From an uncultured Clostridia bacterium (lineage in GTDB: Bacteria > Bacillota > Clostridia > UBA1381): a stretch of DNA of 64,000 bases. The notes below the pieces were generated by a model. It ran no database searches. It was not told the DNA's origin and saw nothing but the letters and a program-made list of their open reading frames with translations. The stretch is from the NCBI GenBank assembly GCA_944391225.1, contig CALXSS010000001.1, positions 44,971 to 108,970 on the forward strand. Reading direction: 5' to 3'. A program made the position numbers and the translations under genes. Every line of letters starts with the position of its first letter. Within the stretch, counting starts at the first letter, position 1. Of the stretch, positions 27,805-37,156 are shown piece by piece.

Positions 27805-28924
27805 ATGTTAGAGTATGATGAGTACAGACTCGAGCTCCAGGGCATGGAGAAAAGCATTAATGATTTGAGGGATTCACTTTGACATCGCTAAAATAGAAGC
27901 GGAGATCAAAGAGCTTGACGAGCAGTGCACAGCACCAGATTTCTGGGATGACGCTGCAAACTCACAGCGCGTTTTACAGCGTGCAAAGAACCTCAAGGAT
28001 AAGCTTGCCGCCTTTGAGGATATAAAGACATCACAGGAGGACACCCTGATGATGATCGAAATGGCAGAGGAAGAAAACGATGGCAGCCTTGTAGACGAAG
28101 TCAAGAACACAGTCAAGGAGCTGAACGAAAAGCTTGAAAAAATGAAGCTTGAAACACTGCTCAGCGGTAAGTACGACAGTTCAAACGCTATCCTTAACTT
28201 CCACGCCGGAGCAGGCGGCACAGAGGCTCAGGACTGGTGCGAAATGCTAATAAGAATGTACCAGATGTGGGCGCAGAAAAACGGATATAAGTCCGAAATA
28301 ATGGACTCTCTGCCAGGAGATGAAGCCGGAATAAAGAGCTGCACAATGGAAATTTCAGGCACAAATGCTTACGGCTATCTTAAGGCTGAAAAAGGTATCC
28401 ATCGTCTTGTAAGAATTTCACCATTCAACTCGCAGGGAAAACGAATGACCTCGTTTGCCTCAGTTGAAGTAATGCCGGAGCTTGACGACAGCATAGAAAT
28501 AGATATAAGACCGGAGGATGTAAAAATGGACGTGTTCCGCTCCTCAGGTGCGGGCGGACAGCACATCAATAAGACCTCATCCGCAGTACGTCTCACACAT
28601 ATACCAACAGGCATAGTTACCTCATGTCAGACACAGCGTTCACAGCTCCAAAACAGAGAATATGCTATGAAAATGCTGAAGGCTAAGCTTGTTGAAATAG
28701 CCGAACAGCAGCAGAAAGAAAAAATATCCGAGATACAGGGTATACAGACCGATAACGGCTGGGGCAACCAGATACGCTCTTATGTATTCCAGCCATATAC
28801 AATGGTCAAGGATCTGCGCACAGGCTTTGAAATGGGCAATATCCAGGCAGTAATGGACGGCGAGCTGAACGGCTTTATAAACGCCTATCTCACCGCCGCT
28901 AACCTCGGAACACTGAAAAAATAA
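27805..28924 (+). CDS. prfB: Peptide chain release factor 2 with programmed +1 frameshift
   Basis: About 372 aa made by a +1 shift. The zero frame runs 25 codons from ATG 27805 to CTT TGA C (27877-27883); the +1 frame continues from GAC 27881 to 28924. An internal SD-like AGGG (27868-27871) sits upstream of the slip site, as in the classic prfB autoregulation where RF2 shortage at UGA favours shifting. The +1 product has the RF2 N-domain, the SPF-type recognition stretch (RISPFNSQGKRMTSF) and the GGQ loop (SSGAGGQHINKT). It recognises UGA and UAA. Confidence 0.96.
27868..27883 (+). promoter_or_regulatory. prfB frameshift site
   Basis: AGGG, five bases, then CTT-TGA-C. It is the recoding signal that joins the two frames of RF2. 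Confidence 0.92.
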
Positions 28925-28932
28925 CAGACTAT

Positions 28933-28966
28933 AAAAATAACGCGGCAAGTTGACCGCGTTATTTTT
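28933..28966. terminator. Bidirectional terminator (prfB and GH73 gene)
   Basis: AAAAATAACGCGG...CCGCGTTATTTTT, a stem flanked by A and T runs, usable from both strands. Confidence 0.9.
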
Positions 28967-28981
28967 GTGTTCTTAAGCAGA

Positions 28982-29016
28982 GGCTGCCGCAAAACTCGTT
29001 GAGCTTTGCAGCAGCC
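28982..29016. repeat. GGCTGCYGCAAACTC hairpin repeat, copy 1
   Basis: GGCTGCCGCAAAACTC-GTT-GAGCTTTGCAGCAGCC. Its two mismatches become G-U pairs in minus-strand RNA. It lies 25 bp past the stop of the 29041 gene. One of four related hairpins in this window. Confidence 0.85.
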
Positions 29017-29040
29017 CCTATGTTTTGACCAGGAAATAAA

Positions 29041-30828
29041 TCACTCAGTTATCACTGCAGCGTTTGATCCTGAATATACAGGTATCTCATATGATATAGA
29101 CGCCTCAGGGAACAGATCCACCATTCTCTCGATTATTATAGCCTGCTTTACTGCCCAGCCTATATCAGTCGCGTACATATGCTCGCCCGGATTATCCGGA
29201 TTCCAACGCATCTTGTACAGCGTGTTCTGGCGTCCATCTGACGAGTTGATATAATACTCGCTTATCCACTTTGCGCCCCCCATTATAGCGGCAGCCGGTG
29301 TTGTCCAGCCCTCCTTATACGCCTTCTGTGAGCCCGAGGACAGCGCGCTGTTATCATATGCAGCTATACCAAACATATTATACACCGTCACACCGTTCAC
29401 CTCAACTCCTGTTGCAAGCTGAGAGGTGCCGTTTCCGGTCTCAAGACACGCATGCGCCACAAGATATATCTCATTTACATTATACGTTTTAGCAGCCTCT
29501 ATGAATGCAGCCGCCTGACCGCGCAGTATTCCCTTATTCTCCAGATAGCTGTTAAGAGCCTCCTCGCTTACTCCGCTGTAATGTGAAAGATCCATGAACT
29601 GATACTTATACGCGTCCATACAATACTCATTCGGATCAAGATATTCCATCGTCTCCTCAAGAGTAGCATAACCGCTGCCATTTCCATCATTATATTTAGG
29701 CGGCGGGTTCAAGGTCATCTGCAACTCTGCCATTTCCTGCAGGGTCATGGAGTATGTTGTATAGTTCACTCCACCCTCCGATGCGTATGTCGGATTCATG
29801 CTGAACATGTTGTCTCCGCTGCCCGATACCGTGCTGTTTACTGTGATCTCGACCGTATCGGACGGACCGTCAGGACTTTTAGCTGTAATAATCGCTTTTC
29901 CTCCATTTACTGCCGTTACCTTACCCGTCTTTGACACAGTAGCCACGCTCTCATCACTTGATGACCATTCCACACTCTTGTTTTTAGCGTTTGACGGCAA
30001 AACCGACACAGCCGCCAGCCATGTTCCTCCCTTTTCAAGCGTTATATTCTCCTTATTCTGTATCGTTACAGACTCTGCCTTGATTATTTCATTAACTACA
30101 TTAACAAAGCACTTGGCTGTAAAGCCTCCGTCAGTTGTCTTGGCTACGACCTCGGTCATGCCGGTATTAACAGGCTTCAGCCTGCCTGTCTGATCAACGG
30201 TTACAATATCCGGATCCTTTGAATACCACTGTACCGCTGTATTTGAAGCATTATCCGGCGTTATGACCGATGCGAGCCTCACGCCCATGTCTGTAGTATA
30301 AAGCTTTATAGTGCTCTTTTGCAGGAAAAATCCCGTTACCGGCTGTGTTACCTGCAAAAATGCCTTTGCCGTCTCACCCGTATAATCATTGCTCACCGTT
30401 ATCTCCACACTGCCAGGATTTTTCGCAGTTATCCTGCCTTCACCGTCTACCTCCGCAATATCTGTATTTGAAGATTCATATGTCAATGTTCTGTCCGCAA
30501 GCGTGATTGGATATATCACTCCGTTGAGCTGCTCCGTACCATCCTCCTCGCCAAGCTTTATGGTATAATCATACCATGACAGAAATATCCCCGCCGGCGG
30601 ATCAAACTCAGTAAAAAAGCTTCCTATATCAAGCGGAAATCGCGTGACGAACTTTCTCGTATCTTTCGTCGCATGTTGACCGTCATTATACGTCTCAACA
30701 GATTTATAAACTGAAAGTCCTATTATCCCTAACACCACAAGCAGCATGGCAAATATTATGCCTTTTCTTTTCCTATCATCTGGCTTTTCAGCCTCCGTCA
30801 AAGCTGCATTTGCATTTAACTCACTCAT
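29041..30828 (-). CDS. Membrane-anchored beta-N-acetylglucosaminidase (GH73-like) with three Big_2 domains
   Basis: 595 aa; AAAGGTG precedes ATG 30828. A short cytoplasmic end and one transmembrane helix (GIIFAMLLVVLGIIGLSVY, about 23-41) are followed by three Ig-like Big_2 domains (TYESSNTDIAEVDGEGRI; VQWYSKDPDIVTVDQTGR; VEWSSSDESVATVSKTG, about 85-330). The C-terminal glucosaminidase domain (about 400-580) carries the likely catalytic Glu in ACLETGNGTS and the motif VYNMFGI. It would cleave GlcNAc-MurNAc glycan bonds at the outer face of the membrane, in wall remodelling or cell separation. Confidence 0.88.
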   Translation of the reverse strand: MSELNANAALTEAEKPDDRKRKGIIFAMLLVVLGIIGLSVYKSVETYNDGQHATKDTRKFVTRFPLDIGSFFTEFDPPAGIFLSWYDYTIKLGEEDGTEQLNGVIYPITLADRTLTYESSNTDIAEVDGEGRITAKNPGSVEITVSNDYTGETAKAFLQVTQPVTGFFLQKSTIKLYTTDMGVRLASVITPDNASNTAVQWYSKDPDIVTVDQTGRLKPVNTGMTEVVAKTTDGGFTAKCFVNVVNEIIKAESVTIQNKENITLEKGGTWLAAVSVLPSNAKNKSVEWSSSDESVATVSKTGKVTAVNGGKAIITAKSPDGPSDTVEITVNSTVSGSGDNMFSMNPTYASEGGVNYTTYSMTLQEMAELQMTLNPPPKYNDGNGSGYATLEETMEYLDPNEYCMDAYKYQFMDLSHYSGVSEEALNSYLENKGILRGQAAAFIEAAKTYNVNEIYLVAHACLETGNGTSQLATGVEVNGVTVYNMFGIAAYDNSALSSGSQKAYKEGWTTPAAAIMGGAKWISEYYINSSDGRQNTLYKMRWNPDNPGEHMYATDIGWAVKQAIIIERMVDLFPEASISYEIPVYSGSNAAVITE

Positions 30829-30894
30829 CTGCTACACCTTTTTTCATATCTATTAATACTGATTTCAAACTGTATATATATTTTAATAAAAACA

Positions 30895-30918
30895 GGGCGT
30901 ATTGTCAATAACACGCCC
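30895..30918 (-). terminator. Terminator of murT-gatD
   Basis: GGGCGT...ACGCCC stem followed on minus by TGTTTTTATT. Confidence 0.75.
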
Positions 30919-30953
30919 TTATTATTTAAAGTTTGTTTACGTTTGTATTTATA

Positions 30954-31685
30954 TTACTTCACAAACCTGTTTACTATATACTCGTTTGCCATATTCTCCA
31001 GCGAATCATCGAGCGGCTCCAAGCCGTCAAAATCCGCATATTTATGCCTGAGAGCATTTGTGAGTATATAATCGCAGAGCTGAGGATTTTTAGGAAGCAG
31101 AGGGCCATGCAGATATGTTGCAACAACATTTTTATAAACGACCCCCTCGGCACGCGAGCTTTCGTCATTTCCGTGACCGTAAACGACCCGTCCAAGCGGC
31201 TTGTGACTGCCTATAAATGTCCTGCCGCCATGATTTTCAAAACCCACGATTTTTGCCTTTATAAGATCCGACTCGAGTATTATATTACTTATAAGCCTTT
31301 TGCTGCCCTGCTCTGTATATATATCAAGCACATCAAGCCCCTCTATGGTCTCATCCTCAAGCTTATAATACTTACCAAGCAGCTGATAGCCGCCGCATAC
31401 AGCAATTATTGTTCCGCCGTTCTCGGCATAATCCTTTATCATTTCCTTATGCTCAAGCAAGCGAGAACAAACTATTTTCTGCTCTCTGTCAGAGCCGCCT
31501 CCAAGAAACAGGATATCCACATCTGACAGCTCAAAGCCGGTATCATCACAAGTATAGGCTACGGTCTCCGCATCTATACCGCGCCACTGCAGCCTGCGCT
31601 TCAAACACTCTATGTTTCCCCTGTCGCCGTACAGATTGAGCAGATCCGGATACAGGTGCATTATTTTTATACTCCTATCTGCCAC
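30954..31685 (-). CDS. gatD: GatD, lipid II isoglutaminyl synthase glutaminase subunit
   Basis: 243 aa from GTG 31685. MHLYPDLLNLYGDRGNI is the typical GatD N-terminus, with Cys nucleophile in AVCGGYQLLG (about 94) and catalytic His in YLHGPLLPKNP (about 190). It is a type-1 glutamine amidotransferase that supplies ammonia to MurT for amidating D-Glu of lipid II, a modification needed for efficient crosslinking. It overlaps the murT end by 11 bp. Confidence 0.93.
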   Translation of the reverse strand: MADRSIKIMHLYPDLLNLYGDRGNIECLKRRLQWRGIDAETVAYTCDDTGFELSDVDILFLGGGSDREQKIVCSRLLEHKEMIKDYAENGGTIIAVCGGYQLLGKYYKLEDETIEGLDVLDIYTEQGSKRLISNIILESDLIKAKIVGFENHGGRTFIGSHKPLGRVVYGHGNDESSRAEGVVYKNVVATYLHGPLLPKNPQLCDYILTNALRHKYADFDGLEPLDDSLENMANEYIVNRFVK

Positions 31686-33012
31686 TGCCCTTTCCCCCTT
31701 TCAACTCATTGAGTACAGCTTCAGCCGGATACAGAGCCGTGTAGTTCACAAGAACATATACGACCTCAGAATCAGTATCAAGCGCGGCAAGCACCGCTTT
31801 TTTCATGCTGTCCGTCATAAGATCCACATTTATTCCCGCATACTTAAATCTAAGGCTTATATCATATACTCTTATACCTGTCGTTGCAAGCATATTTAGA
31901 TTATCATCCTTTATCTTATGAAAATCCACGTCCCAAAGCCACGATACGTCTCTTCCATCATTTGCAAGGTCATTTATCGCGATAATAACATCTTTTTTTC
32001 TGTCGTCAGAATTAACGGTTGCAATCGCCTGATTGAAACCCGCCGGATTTTTTGAAAGGCTCAGTATGACAGGCTTATTGAACATGAACTCCTGCATTCT
32101 GCCTATCTGCGGCTTATATCCCTCAAGCAGCTTATTAAAATCATCAGTTCTCTCGCCAGCCACGTCTAAGGCGGCATATACCGCGGCAAGATTATATATA
32201 TTGTAAAAGCCCTTGTAATTTACCTCCATTGCCTTTCCGTTGATCTTAAATCTTATAGGCGCTTTAAGAGATATATCCGTGATATTATAATCAGGTTCAG
32301 GTCTTTTATATCCGCAGCCCGGGCAGCTGTAAATACCCAGCTGACTATAATGATAAAATTCAAAATCCAGCTCAGCGCCGCATATCGGGCAGAATCTGCC
32401 CTCCTTGGTGTCGTCAACCTGCGGAAGCACCTTTTCAGATATTCCATAATAGACCGCCTCTGCATTTGCCTCGCGTCCAAATTGAACGCATAGGGGATCA
32501 TCGGCATTGAGCACCATCTTTACCTTTCCCGCCTCAGCTATAGCGCGTTTGATTATATTTACAGTTATATCTATCTCGCCATATCGGTCAAGCTGATCCC
32601 GAAACAGATTTGTTATCACCATAATATCAGGCTTTATCTGTCTGAACACTATTGGCGTGTATGCCTCATCTATTTCAAGGCAGGCATAGTCCGCCTTAAC
32701 GCGTCCGAATATATCTGCCGACTGTATATAGGTAGTAGCTATTCCGCTAAGCATGTTGGCTCCCAGCCTGTTGCAAAGCACCTTATAGCCCTTAGCCTCA
32801 AGAGCAGTGCACATAAGATTATTGGTCGTTGTTTTTCCATTTGTGCCGCAGGTGACTATGACCTTTTTCGTAACTATCTTATTTATATCGCTTACAAGCG
32901 CAGGACATATTTTCAAAGCGAACGCGCCGGGGCTTGCCGATGACTTTTTACCGACAAGCTTGCCGACAACCGTCAGCAGCTTTCCTGCCCATATTGCTAT
33001 CAATTTACGCAT
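31675..33012 (-). CDS. murT: MurT, lipid II isoglutaminyl synthase ligase subunit
   Basis: 445 aa. Mur-ligase ATP loop TCGTNGKTTTNN (about 55), LEIDEAYTPIVF and NLFRDQLDRYGE are present. The MurT-specific zinc ribbon (CPICGAEL...CPGCGYKRPE, about 205-230) and the C-terminal DUF1727 domain follow. It activates the D-Glu alpha-carboxyl of lipid II with ATP for amidation by GatD-derived ammonia. It is followed by and overlaps gatD, as in most Firmicutes. Confidence 0.94.
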   Translation of the reverse strand: MRKLIAIWAGKLLTVVGKLVGKKSSASPGAFALKICPALVSDINKIVTKKVIVTCGTNGKTTTNNLMCTALEAKGYKVLCNRLGANMLSGIATTYIQSADIFGRVKADYACLEIDEAYTPIVFRQIKPDIMVITNLFRDQLDRYGEIDITVNIIKRAIAEAGKVKMVLNADDPLCVQFGREANAEAVYYGISEKVLPQVDDTKEGRFCPICGAELDFEFYHYSQLGIYSCPGCGYKRPEPDYNITDISLKAPIRFKINGKAMEVNYKGFYNIYNLAAVYAALDVAGERTDDFNKLLEGYKPQIGRMQEFMFNKPVILSLSKNPAGFNQAIATVNSDDRKKDVIIAINDLANDGRDVSWLWDVDFHKIKDDNLNMLATTGIRVYDISLRFKYAGINVDLMTDSMKKAVLAALDTDSEVVYVLVNYTALYPAEAVLNELKGGKGSGR

Positions 33013-33046
33013 ATATTTTTTCCTCCCGAAAACGGCAGGCGCCGTA

Positions 33047-34966
33047 TTAATAATCCATTATCTTATAGGTTCCCTTTGATGAAACAAGGTTATTCGTATC
33101 ACATTCATAGGTTATGCCGAACATATCCTCAGCAGTATATGATACGATGTAATCGCCGTCATCTATAAGCTTATCAGTTATTTTAGCTCCGCCAAATCCA
33201 ATTCGTATCTTATCCCCCTCTACATACGACTTATCGCCGCTCTTTCCATACACCTCATAGATTGGGATGATTATATCGCCTGTTTTTAGCTCGTTATATT
33301 TCCTGTCTGCCATACCTGAATATTCATCTACTCCGTTCCAAAGCCCGAGTATTTTATATTCACCGTAATCATCTGCCTGCTTTGACTTCGATACGCGAAT
33401 ATTGGTAAGTCTCCCCTCATATATGACCGGTATGGAATATATATCAAAGCATGTATTTTGGCTTACAAGATACATAGCGACCGGTGTACTGTTAAGCTCC
33501 GGCAGCCTACCTCCAAACTCATATATATATCCGCCTGCTGAGGCGTCATATTTTGCCGAATAGTCCCTGAACAGATATATATATCCCGCATCCTTTGAGC
33601 TATACATATAGAAATTCACTCCTGCGCGCGTTATTATCTCAGGATGAACCGCGCTCAATATATATCTGCCATTTATATCGGCAGCGGCAGTCATTACATT
33701 TTCATACGCCATATCATTATAATTCTGCCATGCCGCGCTGTCCTCATAGCTGTAAAGTCTACCCGGGATATCAACATCGATCACAGTTTTTTCGATATAC
33801 TCCATATAGCTGTCGCTCATACATATATCACGATATTCTCCGAGCGCCTGCGAATCACGATTCTTTGGATAATAAACACTCAATCCGCTTGAGGTGTTAT
33901 GATACTCGCTCATACTTCTGTATACGACCATCTCATTAATAGCGTTGACAATATTCGACGCGGGACTGCCTATATGCTCTGAGACCACCGCTGTAAGCTC
34001 GCCGATATCTATAAGGTTTGAATACCCCTCCCAGATAGAATTCCCGCCGAGAAACTCAAGCTCGTTCATCGCATACGAAAGATCCCTCAAACTGTTCAAA
34101 TCGTCTGTTGCGCTAACCATAGTATCTGCCATGCCATCAAACGCAAGTGAAAGCATCGTTGCCTTTGACAGATCAGATACAGCCATTGAAACAAAATCAG
34201 CCTCCTGACCTGACGCCGTATTCTTCACTCCATCGCATATCACAGAGCCCACCTCGCTTACAGACGCTGTCGGATTCTCTGATATGTATTCAAAAAGTCC
34301 TCTGTAATCCCAGCCGCTCATAGGCATTATATCCTCTGACGCCACCATATAGTCTGCATACAGTGACAGAGCTGACGCCGTCTCAAGGTTGGACATAAGG
34401 CTTGCGTCAAACCCTATCATATCCGGTTTTGATTTCAAACGGCTCAAAGCCTCCTGCAGCTCGTTCAGCTCCAGGCTGTCAAAGTTATACTCTGAATCAT
34501 ATGCCACGCCGCCTAACGGCCCGCCGCCATGATCCCATAAAACAACTATCGTATTATCTGCCGGATATGCTCCCATTCCCCACTCGATAAATTCATACAG
34601 CGTATCAGCCTCGCCCATGCTCGCCGATGCCGTCTGATCCACCATCCTGAGTCCGTTTTTCTGCACCTCGAATCGCTGCAAGTATTCACAATACACATCC
34701 TCAAGACTCCATGTGCGGCTACCGCCTGTTTCTATCACCACGTTCACATTTTCAGGCAGATCATATGAAAGCGAGCTGAGCACCTCACCAGCACGCGAAT
34801 AGTCCTCCTCTAATGTGGATCCACACATATACATCAGTACAGTCCAGCTCGGTCCGGTTGCCGAACGGCGCTTTACCTCATTCTGTACCACAACGTTTCC
34901 GCCGCAGCTGCACAGCACAAATGCAGCCATTAATACAGACAAAAAAAATGCTATTCTTCGCCTCAT
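33047..34966 (-). CDS. Clostripain-family (C11) lipoprotein with Ser at the catalytic Cys position
   Basis: 639 aa; TGGAGG precedes ATG 34966. A lipoprotein-like signal ends in VLCSC. The C11 domain has WTVLMYMCGSTLEE, the catalytic His region VLWDHGGGPLGG (about 137) and MIGFDASLMSN (about 180). Family members normally read DACLM, Cys being the nucleophile; here the codon is AGC (Ser). The protein may be inactive, serine-dependent or a binding protein. The C-terminal half (about 390-639) is a beta-rich extension. It lies 34 bp upstream of murT and is probably co-transcribed with murT-gatD. Confidence 0.87.
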   Translation of the reverse strand: MRRRIAFFLSVLMAAFVLCSCGGNVVVQNEVKRRSATGPSWTVLMYMCGSTLEEDYSRAGEVLSSLSYDLPENVNVVIETGGSRTWSLEDVYCEYLQRFEVQKNGLRMVDQTASASMGEADTLYEFIEWGMGAYPADNTIVVLWDHGGGPLGGVAYDSEYNFDSLELNELQEALSRLKSKPDMIGFDASLMSNLETASALSLYADYMVASEDIMPMSGWDYRGLFEYISENPTASVSEVGSVICDGVKNTASGQEADFVSMAVSDLSKATMLSLAFDGMADTMVSATDDLNSLRDLSYAMNELEFLGGNSIWEGYSNLIDIGELTAVVSEHIGSPASNIVNAINEMVVYRSMSEYHNTSSGLSVYYPKNRDSQALGEYRDICMSDSYMEYIEKTVIDVDIPGRLYSYEDSAAWQNYNDMAYENVMTAAADINGRYILSAVHPEIITRAGVNFYMYSSKDAGYIYLFRDYSAKYDASAGGYIYEFGGRLPELNSTPVAMYLVSQNTCFDIYSIPVIYEGRLTNIRVSKSKQADDYGEYKILGLWNGVDEYSGMADRKYNELKTGDIIIPIYEVYGKSGDKSYVEGDKIRIGFGGAKITDKLIDDGDYIVSYTAEDMFGITYECDTNNLVSSKGTYKIMDY

Positions 34967-35117
34967 TATTTCCTCCAGATTCTCTGATTCATTAACTTCT
35001 TTAAACCTGAAATTTACCCAATTATCCTTTTATGATATCACCGGCAGATATAAAGCGCTATACGCGCCTTACAGCTGTCTGCAATATAGCTTAAACACGG
35101 CAAACACACAGTAAAAA

Positions 35118-35165
35118 GGGCGTCCGAACACTCCGTCCGAAGCCGGAAGTATCCGAACCGCCCTT
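35118..35165 (-). terminator. Ferredoxin gene terminator
   Basis: Outer AAGGGCG/CGCCCTT stem with TCCGGCTTCGGA inside; a T5 run follows on minus. Confidence 0.7.
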
Positions 35166-35177
35166 TAACGGTTAAAA

Positions 35178-35351
35178 TCATTCAGCTGACGGTGCGCCAA
35201 CCGGGCATACTGATTCACATGAACCGCAATCAATACATGTATCTGCATCGATAACGTATGCGCTCTCGCCCTCTGAAATAGCGCTTACCGGGCATTCAGC
35301 TGCACATGCGCCGCAGCTGATGCAAGCATCTGCGTCAATTTTATAAGCCAT
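35178..35351 (-). CDS. 2[4Fe-4S] ferredoxin
   Basis: 57 aa from ATG 35351 with AGGAGG upstream. Two CxxCxxCxxxCP motifs (CISCGACAAECP and CIDCGSCESVCP) define a clostridial-type low-potential ferredoxin carrying electrons for anaerobic oxidoreductases. It is a single-gene unit with its own promoter (35397-35425) and terminator. Confidence 0.96.
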   Translation of the reverse strand: MAYKIDADACISCGACAAECPVSAISEGESAYVIDADTCIDCGSCESVCPVGAPSAE

Positions 35352-35396
35352 GTTTTTACCTCCTGAAGTTTTTTGTTCGACTTTCGTCTTACCTTG

Positions 35397-35425
35397 ATTA
35401 TACCACCGTTTTACCATAACTTCAA
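35397..35425 (-). promoter_or_regulatory. Sigma-A promoter of ferredoxin gene
   Basis: TTGAAG (35420-35425), 17 bp, TATAAT (35397-35402). Confidence 0.8.
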
Positions 35426-35526
35426 GTAAAAAATCAAAATAATTTATATTTTTTTTATACAATATAATCTTTTGCTTTACAGAGGTTCATTTATTGGTCA
35501 TTTCCTACATAACCGGACACATACTG

Positions 35527-36597
35527 TCAATTTTCCTCCGGCTGCTTTTTTTGAAAATGTTTCTTATGCGCATTCTTGCTTCGGTATGGACGCCGCCCAC
35601 TGTTATTATCCCCTTGCTTTTTGGGGTACTCGCGCCGCTCCGGATCTTCCTTGGATTGCTCCTGCCGCTTATGCTTATTGTGACGCGGCTTTTGCGGACG
35701 CTTTTTATCCTCCTGTTCGGGGTCTTCAAGCTCCTCAAGCAGCTTCAATTCCTCGTCAGTTATAATTTCCTCCTCCGGTTCTGGCAAACTGTCGATCGCG
35801 GAGATCTCGTTCACTGAAAAATCTTTCTGAGTGCTTTCATCACCCTCGCCTAAACGCACTTTTACTCTGCCCTTCAAAAGAGCTACACTGACTACAGTAC
35901 CCCTGCCCTCCGGAGTCATTACCGCGGCGCCTGTCCGCGGCGATTCCTTGATAAGCTGCTCATATGTGTCCTGCTCATATTTAAGGCAGCACATGAGCCT
36001 GCCGCAGGCGCCTGATATTTTCGACGGGTTGAGCGACAGTCCCTGTTCCTTTGCCATTTTTATAGATACCGGCACAAACTCGCCCAAAAACTGCGAGCAA
36101 CAAAGGTTTCTTCCGCACACGCCTATAGAGCCGAGCGTTTTTGACTCGTCTCTTACGCCAATCTGACGCAACTCTATCCTTGTTCTGAATACAGCCGCCA
36201 GATCTTTTACCAGCTCACGAAAATCCACTCTGCCGTCTGCCGTAAAATAAAACAGCAGCTTATTTCCGTCAAACGTATATTCTACCTCTATGAGCTTCAT
36301 ATCAAGCTTATGCGCGGCTATCTTTTCAAGACATATGCGATACGCCTCTTTTTCTTTCTCCTTATTTTCCTTGAACCGACGCGTATCCTCCTCATCAGCC
36401 AGACGCAGCACTCCCTTTAGAGGCTTTACCACGCTGCTTTCATCCACCTCTTTTATGCCTAAGGTCACCTCGCCGTACTCTATGCCGCGGCTCGTTTCAA
36501 CAATTACATAATCGCCGCGCTTTATTTCAAAATCAAGCGGATCAAAATAATACATTTTTCCGACCGGCTTGAATCTTACACCAATTATTTTAGTCAT
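35527..36597 (-). CDS. ricT: RicT/YaaT, PSP1-domain regulatory protein
   Basis: 356 aa. The PSP1 domain carries the conserved Cys-rich core (GSIGVCGRNLCCSQFL; ISGACGRLMCCLKYEQ, about 165-215). The C-terminal 80 residues are a basic Lys/Arg/Gln/Asn tail not seen in the shorter Bacillus protein, perhaps RNA-binding. In B. subtilis RicT works with RicA and RicF to adjust RNase Y cleavage and Spo0A phosphorylation. Its start overlaps the 36590 gene by 8 bp. Confidence 0.92.
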   Translation of the reverse strand: MTKIIGVRFKPVGKMYYFDPLDFEIKRGDYVIVETSRGIEYGEVTLGIKEVDESSVVKPLKGVLRLADEEDTRRFKENKEKEKEAYRICLEKIAAHKLDMKLIEVEYTFDGNKLLFYFTADGRVDFRELVKDLAAVFRTRIELRQIGVRDESKTLGSIGVCGRNLCCSQFLGEFVPVSIKMAKEQGLSLNPSKISGACGRLMCCLKYEQDTYEQLIKESPRTGAAVMTPEGRGTVVSVALLKGRVKVRLGEGDESTQKDFSVNEISAIDSLPEPEEEIITDEELKLLEELEDPEQEDKKRPQKPRHNKHKRQEQSKEDPERREYPKKQGDNNSGRRPYRSKNAHKKHFQKKQPEEN

Positions 36598-37069
36598 CGT
36601 TTACAACCTTGTCCTTCAATAATGTTATCTTTTTCCGGAGCTTATCAGACGGCTCTATAACTACACCGCACCGCTCCCCTTCCTTGTTTTTATAAGCTAT
36701 ATAAAGCGAATGCTTTTTCGTTATTATACTCTTTCGCATACTCTGGCATGGCTTAGGAAAATCCGAAGGCTTATATCCATAATACAATCCCTCTATATCG
36801 GTACAGTTAAGCTCTACCTCCTTGTTGCGCTTACCTATCATTCTGTTGATGCGCAGACGCTTGTTTTTTATCGAGTATGTAAAGCGCGAGGTATAATGCG
36901 TCAATATAAAAAATCCATATATACAAAATACTATTACCGATATTATTCCGCCAATAAATGCGTAGCTGCCAAACAGCGACATCATAACACCGCAGATAAA
37001 ATACAGTCCTGCCGCCCACAGCAGAGCATACAGAAATTCTCTGCCCCCGGCAGTCAATTCCTCCTTCAT
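36590..37069 (-). CDS. Small membrane protein with PH-like cytoplasmic domain
   Basis: 159 aa from ATG 37069 with AGGAGG upstream. Two transmembrane helices (FLYALLWAAGLYFICGVMMS; IGGIISVIVFCIYGFFIL, about 12-55) are followed by a soluble domain (YSIKNKRLRINRMIGKRNKEVELNCTDI...), which resembles a bacterial PH-like fold. No family name is assured. It overlaps ricT by 8 bp, so the two are coupled. Confidence 0.75.
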   Translation of the reverse strand: MKEELTAGGREFLYALLWAAGLYFICGVMMSLFGSYAFIGGIISVIVFCIYGFFILTHYTSRFTYSIKNKRLRINRMIGKRNKEVELNCTDIEGLYYGYKPSDFPKPCQSMRKSIITKKHSLYIAYKNKEGERCGVVIEPSDKLRKKITLLKDKVVNDD

Positions 37070-37107
37070 GACGATTCCTCCTGTAATATACACACTATTC
37101 CTTATAT

Positions 37108-37136
37108 ATTATACAATAATTCGTTTTCAATGTCAA
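37108..37136 (-). promoter_or_regulatory. Consensus sigma-A promoter of the 37069-ricT unit
   Basis: TTGACA (37131-37136), 17 bp, TATAAT (37108-37113). Confidence 0.88.
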
Positions 37137-37156
37137 TTGTTTATGCTTAAGTTAAA

